Below, one piece after another: positions 26,333 to 38,799 of a stretch of DNA of 64,000 nucleotides. Each line of letters starts with the position of its first letter. Positions within the stretch are counted from its first letter, which is position 1. The stretch spans positions 47,173,850 to 47,237,849 of the forward strand of contig CM039183.1 in assembly GCA_008360975.2 (NCBI GenBank), given 5' to 3'. The stretch comes from Lichenostomus cassidix (Eukaryota; Chordata; Aves; Passeriformes; Meliphagidae). Position numbers and translations under genes: made by a program. Under the pieces are notes generated by a model, which ran no database searches, was not told where the DNA came from, and was given only the letters and a program-made list of their open reading frames with translations.

Positions 26333-28179
26333 AGGCTTTACTCTATAGCAATAATAAAGACTGATGACTACTGACATAGTATTTTTGCGTAAGGATTTAC
26401 ATTTTTACTTAAATAGTTTGTCTGCCCTAATCTTAGGTCAGGGTTTTCTGAGAAATTTCAAGCTCTTATTAAATTGAAAACAAACTTTTCTATAGTGCCC
26501 CTTTAAAAAAAAAGTCAAAAATTATCTGGACTGAATATCTATTGATTTTATTTTTCAAAAATGGAGGCTCAAGCAAATGAGAACTGAAAAAAATGAGGCT
26601 TGCATTGCCTCTGAGAATTCTTACAATATAGAATGACAGTATTTCCAAACTGTCTTATTGCATCTCCCTTAGCTAACAAAGTGGGCATATCAAACTAATG
26701 ACATGTTAAAAACAAAATGAAGAGATTAGACAGGAAACAAAATAAGAGCTGATAAAAAATGTAATCACCACACTCTGCTAGAAGTAAGTTTACCTTCTTA
26801 TTTAATGGCAGGAAGAGCTGGGCCTTTATCTGGACTAAAATCCTGGTGTGATGAGTTTCACTTGGCACTTCTCAGCCAAAGATTAGAGTTTATCTCAATA
26901 ACCAGAAAACAATCATGAGTGATAATTATATCTGAATTACCTATGCAACACCTTGTTGGAACACTCACTGCCAGCCTTGCTTTCCACCCTACACCTCAAA
27001 GAGAGCTGTAGCTGAAGTATTATACAAAGTAACTTGCAAGAATTTCCTCCACAGCACTCAGTCTTGTGTTAAGTCTCATCAGCAGTTATAATAAAATAAT
27101 CTTTGCATTTCCAACTTAAAAAAATTCAACCAGAGACAGAAAAGGCTGTTAACATCATACTTTAAAATGTTATCACACATATTGCCTGGGAATAGAGGTT
27201 AGATGGGACAGTTTTCCTTGGCAATGTAAATCAGACTAGTTATTTCATTTTTCTTACAATCTAAGATTCTAATGATTTTGCTATTTTTGTAAGTAAACAT
27301 CTGCCTACAACAAAGACTATTGATGATCCAAGATAAATGTATTTAAAACAAAAGAAATCAAAATCTGAATTATCTGTTACATTGACATCGTAGTGCTAGG
27401 GGAAAAAATGAAACATCACTTCCTGAATTGCATCCCCTTTAGTCACATTTTGTTACAGATGTCAGCTCTGTCCGAATATCATCTGTCACAATGAATTAGT
27501 GCAAAATTTAGTACTTCACTTTTAACAAAGAATAAGATTGTAATGGCATTTCAATTTTCCTTCATCCTCTTGTTAGCACTTGATAAATGCACTCTCACAA
27601 GCACTCCTGCTCATCTGACATGATGCCTGCACTCTTAATTTAACAAATCTGAAGAAAATGCAAAGGAAGAAAGCTTTCTGGTTTTCTTAACACTTCTTGA
27701 GATCTCTGCAAATTATTTTTTTACTTGATGACTTAATTTGAGTGGATTAGTAGGGGTTTATTTCTCCCCTCCTGAGCAATGTTTTATTCTGAGTGGATAC
27801 TCATATTAACAGAGGTTGGTGAACACGAAACACAATGTCAATGAAATGAAAAACATCTGAAGTACTTCTGTGTGTTCATGTATATATATAGAACAAGCGA
27901 CAACCAAACTGCTTTTGTCTCTTACCAATGTGGTGCTATGAAGTTGCAGGTTTTAACCACAAATGACCATTTTGCTTTCTTTACTCATAGATTTATATCA
28001 GAACAATACACTTGGAATAGAGATTTCCCCTGAGAAAACTGCTGTGCTTACCATCCTTGAGAAACAAAATACCATTGCTTCTTCAATGCAAAATCCAACT
28101 GTAGGCACAGCTAAAGGAACAACAATGACTCGAGTGGCCAAATGTTCACTGGGCAATCTTTCTGAGCAACATCATTAGA

Positions 28180-28620
28180 GGTTTGCCATCTTCTGAACAC
28201 ACAGCACCACCTGCCATCTGCTACACAGGGAGCTCTGTAACTGGAGCTGACTCAAAGTTAGTCAAAAGCATTAGCAGATGGGAAGAGGGCCCTGGGATTC
28301 AGGGCCTCGTGAAAGCTTTGGGGCAGCAAGATCATTGCACCTGGCAGATCCTAAAATGTGGAGGCCAGCAGCCCTGACCACTACTTTTGGGAGCTGTCAT
28401 CCCACCGCAGCAGCTACTGCCTTGTGTCAGCTCCCACCCTTAATGACACCCACCAGCCCTGCCTGCCACACTAAGCACAGACAAACTGGGCAGCAGAGCT
28501 GGGCATTCCTCTGCCTCTCCCAGTGATCCCTCCCAGCCACTTTCTTTGCTTAGATCTGAACTGCTCTTCCTCTTATGGAAAAAATGAAATTGTGCCATTT
28601 GGTTACAGTCGGTGGTATTG
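28180..28620. other. GC-richer intronic patch without recognised content
   Basis: Slightly GC-rich DNA just before the CR1 remnant, with overlapping frames of 62-82 codons on both strands and no recognisable product or splice-framed exon. It may belong to an unrecognised repeat. Confidence 0.3.
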
Positions 28621-28796
28621 GAGTCCATAAGGTAACATAGGAACTTTAGAAGCTGGGAAGTTCGGAAAAGAAAGAAAAAAAATGCTAATGATGATGGGTC
28701 AGTGTTAGAAGGGATTCTGCAGAACAGAAAGAGGACTTTAATGAGTTTTTATTTTCTGTATTTTGGGAAAGAGACAGATAATGTATACATACCAGA

Positions 28797-28830
28797 AGAT
28801 GATGATGGTGTTGGTGGTGATGATGAATGG
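28797..28830. repeat. Imperfect (GAT/GGT)n trinucleotide repeat
   Basis: GATGATGATGGTGTTGGTGG followed by TGATGATGAATGG: an interrupted trinucleotide microsatellite next to the CR1 remnant. Confidence 0.7.
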
Positions 28831-28899
28831 TAATTTCCCTTCCCAACTCAGAAGAAAATCAAGTGGCAGCTCCAAAAAGCAGGCATTTGTAAATGGATG

Positions 28900-30150
28900 T
28901 GTTCAGATAACTTCTGATAGAAGTTGCTGATGAATCTCTGAACTACTAGAAACTATTTTCAATAGCTGTTGGAAGTTGTGAAGTGCCAGAGGACAGTGAC
29001 AAATGCAGTGTTGTGCAATATTTATAAGGATAAGTGGGTTAACCTGAGTAATTACAGGTCTGTCAGCCTGACATTCTTTTTCGACAAAATAACAGGTTAT
29101 TTTGTCAGCTGACACTGAACTGATGTACAAAAAAATTTAAGGGAATGGGGCAATGTAAGAGTTGCCAATCATTATGTGTATATGGAAACTAGATCTTTCC
29201 AAATCAGTCATCCAAATAATCTTTTATCACTGGATTTACAATCTTGGTTATTAAGAGTAGTATTGTCAATGCAATTTCAATTTCCACGGGACATCTGCCT
29301 TCATTTTGCTTGACATTTTGGCTATGAACCTGAAATGATAAGAATCAGTACTGCAGACATAAAACAGATTAAACTCTGGCTGGTAGGTTTCAACATATAC
29401 TTGCAGTAAAGGAACACTAATTGACTGGGTGTCCCTTTATTGTGTCCCATTAGGATCTGTTCTTAGATTTTACCAGTTAACATTAATCAGTGACCTGGAA
29501 AAACAAAAATACAAAAGCATTACCAATAACATTTGCAAATGACAGAAAGATTGGGAGACAAGCTACCAATGCAGCCTGATCTAGGTAAATCAATAAACTG
29601 GACATAGACAAATAAATATGTAGTTAAATGCACACATAAATTTAAACTTTCAGGAACTAAAAATGCTGCACATACAGGATCTTGGATTCCATCATGGGAT
29701 GCAATTACTGACTTGGTAATTATAATAGATAAGCACTGAAGGTAATGTTGTGGCTAAAAAACTAGATAATTGGGGTCTAGTTATGTAAATAAGTGTGGTA
29801 CTGTAGTAACAGAGAGATTATACTACCTTAACTGTATTTCATAATATATTTCATAGACTGCTTCTGCACTGATGTCCAGCATTACATGATAATGGAGAAA
29901 TGGTGAAATCTCAAAGACTAGCCATCAAGATCATGAAAGACAGGAGAATGTGACTTTAAGTGAGCTATACAAGGTTAGAGTCTCCTTCTCAGATAAAAAA
30001 AAACCACACAAACAAAATTCCAAAGCAACATCCAAACATAAAGCATTAAGCAGCGTCAATTGTAGAAGGAATTAAATTCTAGAACAACATTTCAAGAGAA
30101 CTATTTGTATTAAGGAACTTACCAGGCTGGATTTCAAAGTGGGTTAAGTG
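28900..30150 (+). mobile_element. Old, decayed CR1-type LINE remnant (reverse-transcriptase region)
   Basis: The plus strand retains degraded LINE reverse-transcriptase blocks in the right order: a NYRxVSLT-like block at about 29052-29075, a G-VP-GS-LGP / FINDLE-like block at about 29430-29500, followed by nucleotide-level similarity to the 'ACCAATAACATTTGCAAATG' and 'TTGGGAGAC' stretch of old CR1/L3 elements (29520-29560), then a later part near 29640-29960 that includes CATACAGGATCTTGG. Stops and indels throughout make it non-functional. Both ends are approximate; the normal CR1 3' tail was not recognised. Confidence 0.6.
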
Positions 30151-30795
30151 CACACATACAATTATACCATGTAAGGAGTCCTTGAAGAAGATGCTCAGAG
30201 AATTGTGTGATTTTTGAGTTGGACTGTGTCTTGGGAAACTTCTGCTCAAATGGCACTAAGGTTAGACCTCTGTCTCTACTTCGCATTCCTAAAATAGGTC
30301 TCTAATTTCAAAACAGTTGAAGTTCTCGTAACACACAGCTTCTACAACACTTGGGAATATCTAAAAAAATGGAGAAACCTTCAAAATGAAGTGTATGAAA
30401 TGTCATTTATCTGTAATATATTTCTATATCTCATCATCACTGTTGGTCAACCAGGTATCCAGGCTATTAAACACAAAGCATGCAACCTAGGAATTGTCCC
30501 TAAGACTGCTCTAGGCTAAAGTTAAATAATTTTAAACTTCTATGTCCTTGACTGACTAGAATTGGAAATGCCAAAGGTATCTAAGGTATTAGTTGTGAAA
30601 GCTTCAGTGTGATGTTACAAACTCAAAGAAGCCTCTGCAGACAGAAAAGTTCAAATCAAGCAGCTCAGCATTTAGAGCACTCATCAGAAAAGTGGACAAT
30701 ATAGCTTCAATTTCAACATGAGAGGGTAAGAAAACACATCTTTCATACGGGAGATTGGCTTAATTACTGAATAAAGTGTTTCTTGAGCTGCACTC

Positions 30796-30985
30796 TACTG
30801 GCTCTGTCTGCAATGGAGTGAACTTTCCTCATAGCAGCCTGTATGGGGCTGTTTTGGATTTGCAGCTATTTGGATTCACTCTTGCTCTACCTACTTTCTC
30901 TCCTTGTCCCCTCGGTACAGAGTGGGGAGGAGTGAGCGAGTGGCTGTGTGGGTGGTTGGCCCCTGGTCAGGGTCAGCCCATCACT
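30796..30985 (+). mobile_element. Internally deleted ERVL-type LTR
   Basis: The left half (to about 30865) matches the start of the same bird LTR family seen at 54826: ATGGAGTGAACTTTCCTCA, then CCTGTATGGGGCTGTTTTGG. The right half (about 30890-30985) matches its end: GGAGTGAGCGAGTGGCTGTG, then GGTCAGGGTCAGCCCATCAC. The roughly 400 bases expected between them are missing, indicating an internal deletion. The left boundary is approximate. Confidence 0.65.
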
Positions 30986-33900
30986 TGGAACAAAAAACAC
31001 AAGGATCGTTCTTGCAAAATACAGCAGAGTCACATTTGACAGTAATGCTGTAAAAAATGGTGCTCTCATCTTCTCAGGGGAAAAGCTGATCCAGAATATC
31101 TTCAGTTAGTGTGATCAGTGAGATAATATTTATAATAAGAACCCCTATCATGTGTTCCTCCTTGGCTCTTGAGAGTGCGCCAGCATAAAGCACTTTCTTA
31201 ATGTTGAAATAATTTCTTTTCAGTTCCCCAAAGCACTTTTCCATAATAAATACATGAATTAATCACATATCTCTATAGCTAAGGTGCAGCCAATCACCAT
31301 TTCAAGGTGAGTTAGGCTTAAAGTAAACATTTATTGTTTTATTTTGTTCTCTTCATTTAACTGTGATGCACATTTAAATTCCTCTTTTCTACTGGGTCTA
31401 CTCCTAATTAGCAGTGAAGCAGAACTTCTGGCTACATACAGAACTTAAATGCTCTGAATAAAATCAAAGTTGCAGAAATTAAGCATAAAGCATCTGTGCT
31501 TGCAGGTCTGCTCCACACCTTTTTCTATTAAAACGTGTGCTCTTGACTACTGATGCTCCTGACTAAAGTACAGAGAACACCCTTTTCCCTTCATTCCAAG
31601 TAAAAATGGCCTTTGTCACCTCAAAGATCATTAGTAGCAGCATAAAGTTTCCCTGAGACTGAAATTCAAATACACTTTATATGGAGAAATTTTTTATAAA
31701 GATTTAGATTTTTAGAATGTATGCCTGAAATCTCTCTACATAAAAATAAGACAAACAGAAGAAATATTGTTTCTATTAGTAACATGTACAGGCTTTCCCT
31801 CAGGTTCTCAGTTTTGTAACCCTCTTTCCTCATATATGTGTACATTTTCTCATATGGATGTACATTTGCATTGAAATTGTTTAATAATTAAAACAAAACT
31901 TCTGCCTACAGAAGTCAGTGGCAAATTTTCAATGGACATCAACAAAATCAGACTGAAAGTTAATCTTACTCTCATATTAAAATAACCTAGAGAAATAAAA
32001 AGCAAATTATAATCTAACTGTAATGACTACAAAGCTCTTTTTCAAATTTTTTACCTGTCTGAAAACTAAGCTTGCAGGTCAGCTCAGCCATTTACCTTTT
32101 TTCAGTCTAAAGAAAATGCACTTGCCATTGACTGAGAGCATGATCATCAATCAATCCACTGTGGTTCAGAGATACTCACACCTAGCTGTTCAAACTACTG
32201 AAATCCGGTGACTTATGTTAAAAACATGAAAAAAACCAGCACTGAAGATGAGTGATTTTGCAGTATGTGTGTACTTTTCCAGAAGGCACCAACTTTTGAA
32301 AACAATGAAAAGGTCAACTGAGTTTTTAGAGACTCTTCTAAGTATCAGTATAGATTCTGAGATACAGGCCTGGGAGATGGAGCTGAAGGAAAAACAACGT
32401 TCAGAAAGGTACAGGCTATGATTATGGGATGGGATGATGAAACCTGGAGTTGGAGGCCGAGCCAGTTAGAAGATTCCTATAGGATATTTCCCTTGTTTCT
32501 AAGGTGCTGATTTAGCAACAGCAAATGATTTAACAGAAATCCTATCACATCAATAAATTTCTCCCCAAAACAACGCAGCCCAGTGCCATTTCCTGGCAGA
32601 TCCCAGTCACCTTCTGCATGCTGCTGGCTAGAAAATGAAACTTGCCTACAAAGAAATGAAGCACACATAGTGCTTATTCTAAAGATGATATTTCTTTTTT
32701 TTTTAAATCCCTGTTTCTCAAAACATTGTATGTTCTGAATTTTAGATTAGTATTTATTAGAATCTAGACAATTTGAGAGAGCATCCTTGGAAGTTAAAGT
32801 CTGTACAAGTATAAGGAGCCTGGCAACACCAAAAAGCCAATAGCCTTTTATATCAGACATCTTTGTGTGATGGAGACATGGAAACAGTTTGTTTCTTTTT
32901 CTGCTTTGTATGTTATTTTCTTGCATGTACTATGATAAAAGAGCTGTCTAAGCTCATGAATTTAAGCACATACAAATCAGCACTCTAAAATTATTCATTA
33001 TAAAAGAGAGAGGAAAAAAATCCAGGTGTGTGGCGAGCACAGACCTTGTCCGTGAGAAATCTTTCTCTCTTCTTCTTGTGTTTTGTAAACAAAGATAAAG
33101 TTTGGATGTCGTTAGAACAGTGTCTCAAGATATGAATGATTCAAGCCAGCCAATGGGCCTGGGGAGAGGTTTTGAATTGGCCCAATCCGAGTGATCTTTG
33201 AAAGTCTATATAAGTTGGAATTAATTAATAAATTTAGAACACTTTACCACACATTCAAGCCTCAGTTTCTCTCTCTCTGTTAGCGGTTCAACAGCAACAC
33301 AGGTGACATTTTACCATAGTGCAATCCAGTATAGCAAATGAGTAATTAGAGCAACAAATAAAATACTTCAAAATAAATCCTAGTTCTTACATGGGTAAAT
33401 ACAATTAAGTTTCAATACTCAGTTAGCTGCCTACTTACCTTGATCTTTGAATCATAAAATCAGAAAATAATTAGAAATTAGAAAGCCAAGCTAATCAGTT
33501 ATTTCAGAACTCCACTTTCAATTAAGAGAGACAACAGCAACTAACTTTTACCTGTAACTTCAAAGCAGCATCCAAAACCCTGCTCTTTCTCTCCAGTCGG
33601 CTGCAGCCTGTCTTTATTTAACCCACTCATCACTTTTCATAACCCCTCAATATGCATAGTCCTAAAGCTGGTTTCCCCCTAGACTAACCACTACACAGTC
33701 CCTTACAAGGCTTATAAATGTCTGCTTTATCAGTAGAAAGCCTGTCTTTAATGTGAGATAAGCACACCCTGCCTACCTTGTAAGGCACTGGGCACTGTTG
33801 CAATGAGAACTATCCCCAGAAACTGTTTTGCCTAAGTGTGTGGTTAGTTCTTGCCCTCCATAATTCAAGTGCTTAAAGTCAAGCTAGTGTTCACATGCCT

Positions 33901-36540
33901 TTTGGGATCAAGCAAGAGCATTCTGCTCCTTACAGGATCATCACACAGAGTCAGATATGTGGCTAAATTTCAGTCAATAGCTCCTATTGACTTCATTAAA
34001 GTCAAACCATAGTTCTGAATACAGATGTTTTACCAGAACTTTGAAGACAATTTTATTATTCATATGTCCTCAGGATATGAACTATAAAAAGAAGTGATAT
34101 GACTTGGGATATTTGTGGTACCAGTATATTTCTGCTTCACACTTCACAGACAACAGCACATCTATGACAAAAATATATTGGAATGCATTATTTCACAAAT
34201 ATTTGGACTCAGTAGCAAAGTCAGAAGTAGATGTGACAAGGACAAAGAGGTTTTGAACATGGCTATACTCTAAATTGCCTTGTAAAAGGACAAGAACAAG
34301 GCATGTTCATTTCATGAAGGGATTGTGTTATAACATGTTGGTTGGGATCTGAAGCAACTAGAAAATATTGATGTCCATATTATATCTGTTAAAATTAAAA
34401 CAGATATTCAGAAATTCAGCACTGAATTCATTTCTAGAAAAACTGCTGGGTAAAAATGTTAATTAACCTTGTTTGCTTGTTTTCTTTCCTAGTGTTTTCT
34501 TAATAATTTACTTTGCATGGGCTGTCACATGAATTCAATCATTTAGGTACAAAGCAGTATTCTAATTAGTGAGACCACTGGAAAATGTCATTACATCCTT
34601 TTAGAAAACTTCCTGTTTTCTTCAGTCACAGGGGTCAACATCTATGTCACAAGTAACAGAATAAGTGAAGTATAAATTCCATATGAAAACAAAAACTTCC
34701 CCCAAGCAAAAAAAACCTGTAGGAACTGGGGCTCTGTAGTCTAACGGCAAAATGCTTTACAGGCACGAACTTCTGGTGAGAGGACAAATACTGAGTTAAA
34801 ATACTGCATGTAAATTGAACAGTGGGCTGAATTTGACTGATGGATTATTTTGTCCTGGGTTTCTCTTCCTCTACAATCAGCATCCACAGCACAGGATATT
34901 TTGGATGCTCCTAAGCACCTGAACAAACACAATATTAAGCTACTCTTTAAATAATACATTTTTCTAACCTCCTTACTTTATTAAAACTATTCACAAATGA
35001 ACAAGATTTAATGACAAAAAAGGTCAACTCTCATTATCTGACCACCTATCAAATTCCAGCTCATACATTTGCTCCAGATCCAACTGCGCTGTGTCCAGTA
35101 AGATGCATTTCAAATAAAATGGTTCTAGAATATCTGCAGCTAATTTTGACTAGACAACATCAAATGTTTGAACTTTCCTCAGTCATTTATCTCAGTGGTT
35201 AATCACCAACATGAGTAAAAACACTGGTCCTTTCTCTAACTGGAATTTGCTAGCTTACCAGCAATCAGTGCTTGTTTTGCATTTAACCATTAGGATGCAA
35301 AGCCCTGTAGTTCCCAGTGGCTTTTTTTGCTTGGAGGAAATGAAGCATTTTTGATAAATCAAGCTCTATCTCCTTTTGAAAAATCAGACAGAATAAGCTG
35401 TTTTAGATTCCTGCTATTAAGCACTTTTTCAGCCCTCAAAACATTCAGTTTTATCCCTATCTCTTTTCAATATTTTAATATTGATTTGTAAACGTTGACA
35501 AGAGAACTGAACAAATACCAAAATTAAAACTAATAATCCTTAGATTGAGGTGAAGTTCCCACTTTCTCAAGGATGACATTAGCTTTTGGGTTGAGAATTT
35601 TTTTATGTAGTTCCTCTATAATAATAAAGTGTATTTAGGACTTCTCTCAAGGACACAATTCTCCTATGTAAGCTGCACACATGCTTTATTCCTGTATTTA
35701 TGGTTGACATTTGACTGTATTGGAATGCATTTTTCTAGACTGGGCCTAGCTTACCAAGAGATTTGAATATTCCCTTTTCTCCCCATTGATTGCTATTTCA
35801 CAAATCTGCATGTCTTGTCAGCAATTACGTTTATATATCATTGATAAAGACAGTGAGGCATTAGACCCTTTGTCAAGCTCCATGCATAATCTTATTTTAT
35901 GGTCACCTTTTACTTCCTGAGATCCATGTGCTGACTTTAAATTTATGGGACATCTGTTTTTCTGACATTGCACAGTGCTTTTTTAATAAAAATATTCTGT
36001 GATACTGATTCAGTGCCTTAACAGAAATCTAAGATACTTCATCTGCATTTTCAATCTGTAGCTACCAAGTTTGCATTTTCATCAGGGAATAAAACCAGGT
36101 TTGTGTGAGAAGAGCTATTTTTCATAGCATCACACTGATTAGATTTAATTTAATTACAATTTTTTGTCAGCTGAAGTCTGCATCACCATCTTACTATTTT
36201 TCTGGGGATTGCTGTCTTGGTAGCCAGAGCTGTCTGGCATAGCTCATTTGTCTTTGTGTTTGGATTTTTGGCATAACTCAACACTGTCCATTTTTGACTG
36301 TTCTGTAATATATTGAAATCAATATTTGTTGACTCACTCAACTTCACAGCATCAGTTTTGCACATTACTGTCTCAATGCCACTTCTACTACATCCTTATC
36401 CTACCCTTTTTCAGGATGTCAATATCAAATGACACTATTGAGGCATGGTTAGGGGCACACATTTAATACAGTATTGTTTATATCTTTCTGAGTTTGGTGA
36501 CAAATCCATAAGGAACTCCTGGAAAACCTTCTTGTCGTTG
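30986..36540. other. Intronic DNA around the 33-kb solo LTR
   Basis: AT-rich sequence with short chance frames. Only the solo LTR at 33029-33299 and its duplicated flanks were recognised. Confidence 0.6.
33029..33299 (+). mobile_element. Solo LTR with perfect 6-bp target-site duplication
   Basis: A 271-base element starts TGTGGCGAGC and ends AGCAACA (TG...CA termini). It is flanked by identical CAGGTG copies at 33023-33028 and 33300-33305. Internally it has two CCAAT motifs (about 33157 and 33182), a TATATAAG box at 33207-33214 and AATAAA at 33227-33232, so sense orientation is plus, antisense to GRM1. A 6-bp duplication is typical of alpha/beta (ERVK-like) retroviruses; family membership was not tested. 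There is no internal retroviral coding sequence, so the element is what remains after LTR-LTR recombination. Confidence 0.85.
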
Positions 36541-36555
36541 TAATCTCTTTTGCAG

Positions 36556-36701
36556 GTTGGCACTGTGCGGGAAGGGAAGGAATTCTGGCTCCAGGTGACA
36601 CACGCTGGCACTGTGTCACTTAGTATGCCCAGCCTGAGCCGTCAGATGTTGGTGTCCTGGTCAAACTTGACAGTCAACAAAGAATGGTTTGAGTTGTGCA
36701 G
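36556..36701 (+). other. Candidate exon-like segment, unknown, antisense within the GRM1 intron
   Basis: On the plus strand an acceptor-like tract (TTGTAATCTCTTTTGCAG) is followed by 146 open bases ending at TTGTGCAG/GTATGC. The frame gives 48 codons plus two bases, with residues such as VREGKEFWLQV and NKEWFELC, and is visibly GC-richer than the surrounding intron. No family is recognised, and no partner exon was found. GC-richer DNA continues to about 37040 without a convincing frame, so this could also be an unrecognised transposon. Confidence 0.2.
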
Positions 36702-38799
36702 GTATGCACCTGAAAAAGGAGGGCTAAGCCTATTAAACAGGGATTGCAGTGACACCTGAGGGCCACAGCTGCAGCACCTTGAAGGTGGAAAGCAACAAGA
36801 AAGCACTGATACCCAGTCTGCCAGGGCTACTGCCTGGCTCACTCCCCCTTCTTAAAATCTTCAACACTTCTGTTCCAGCGGAGCAACTGTCCCAGCTCAG
36901 CACCTTGCTTCATATAGCTGATAGCTGTAGGGTATTTAATCTGATCCTCAACGGATTTATCCTCCCAGGAAACGTGCCCTGGCAAATACGGGCATACTCC
37001 AAAACAATGCTGTCAGCCCACTACTATAACCCTTTCTGAATAGCTCAATAGGAGTGGATTTTTACTTTCCAGTCTCTCACATAATCCTACAGTTTCCCAG
37101 GAAATACAGCATTTCTTAACAGTATTACCAAAATTCAGTTTCACGTATTTGCTGTTTTGGCAAGAGACCGAGATTTACTCACGGAGCTTGCAGTCAGAGA
37201 AATACAGTCTCCTTAGGAGGATCACTAGCTTCAACACCCGGCACGAACTTCTACATGTCAAATTTCCTTTTGCTAAAGCCTCTCCTCAACACCATGTGGG
37301 TAAGAAAGGCTTAAAAATAAGCTTGAAAGGTTTTCTCACTTCCTGACAATTAATTGCAAATTTATCATTTATATTCTACTCCACCTAGGAGAAGATATTC
37401 AATGTTCAATGGAGCCTGGCCAAACATTTTAAGAGAGTGTGTATGAACACTTATTTAGATTTCCAATAGCTGTCATTTCAGCAATATTCATGTCTGGTTC
37501 TTATTGCTGTTTGCTAGGATGAGTTTTGTTTGAATAAATGTTTGGGAAATTACTAGCTTGTACAAACCCATCTGTGTCCACAGAAGAATAAGGATGAAAG
37601 TTGCTCGTGAAACAACTGCATTTAAGAAAATGAAAATTTGTTCCTCAAACATTTTGCAAAGAGAAACAAGTGTTAAATTCACTGGGGAACTTGTATGGGA
37701 AGAACTAGATTCAGCCTTCTTTTAGTTGGAAGGAACAAATTATGTATCTGAATATCCTCTAATATCTATGCAAATCCAACAAACACAGTTTGTTTTCGCA
37801 CAGTTTTAGACTACTATCAATTACCTATGGCATACATCTAGGTGTGGGATACACAACCCCTGTGGATTTTTATGGCTTTCTGAGGAATGTCAGCTGAATA
37901 ACATGAAAAGACAACATCTCATGGCCATGCTGAGCCCCATTCAGGATCCATTGGACTCAACAGAGGGCCACCAATTAACTTCAATGAGCACTGGGTCAGG
38001 AGCCTTACAGCTACACTTGCTCTCTGCACCAGCGTGGGACATGATCTTCTCTGCTTTGTCTACCAGAACTGCCAAATGCCCATGCTTATGACATTACTGT
38101 CAAATTTCCAAGGGACTTATAAATCATTGATGGCTGTTAATATAATTCAAGTGTCATTTAAGAAATTCATTCATTTATAAAAACATTCAAGAGAGATTAT
38201 TAATGAAAATTGTTCAAACAAAGACCACGACACAACAGAACAAACAATATGAGTTTTCCATAAAATGAAATATCTGTCCCATTGGTTTTTGATAGACACG
38301 AGCCACTTAGGCAGTAGCTCAGCAGAAGAAGAAAAGAAAGGTTGTGATGCACAATACTTTTCATTAAAAAGCACACCATGTGTCACAAACACTGTTAAGA
38401 CACTCTAGCTCTGTATGTAGCACTGCCAGACTGCAGGTTAGATAATGGAAAACGAAGGCAAATCTTGCATACTGTTTATTGATTTCTTTTTCATGTGTTT
38501 TTCATTTGCTCATTGAACTCACAAAAGAAACAACTCTTGATTTAGTCTTAAGCTGTATACAGTTTTTTAAGACCTAAGTATCCAAAAAGTAGTCTGCAAT
38601 TGTGACTGTACTTTAGTGATATTTGGACAGAAAAAAGCTGCAAGTGAAATAAAAAAATCAGTAAAAGTAATACTTAATTTAAAGCAAAATAAATTATACA
38701 AAAATGAGAAGGCTAATTTCAAGGACATTAAAAGGAGTAGCCAAAAGAGTGAAATACTAACAAATCACATGGAGACTAGTCGGAAATTTATGAGAGGCT
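36702..38799. other. Intronic DNA, nothing recognised
   Basis: GC-richer up to about 37040, then AT-rich, becoming A-rich from 38.6 kb where degraded LINE coding may begin. No confident gene or repeat call. Confidence 0.5.

Larger units (their letters stand above)
22991..28179. other. Intronic DNA, only the CT tract and CR1 tail recognised
   Basis: Apart from the polypyrimidine tract at 23.25 kb and the CR1 fragment at 26.26 kb I see no structure. The longest frame here, 24777-25136 plus, starts at TTG rather than ATG and resembles no protein. Confidence 0.6.
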
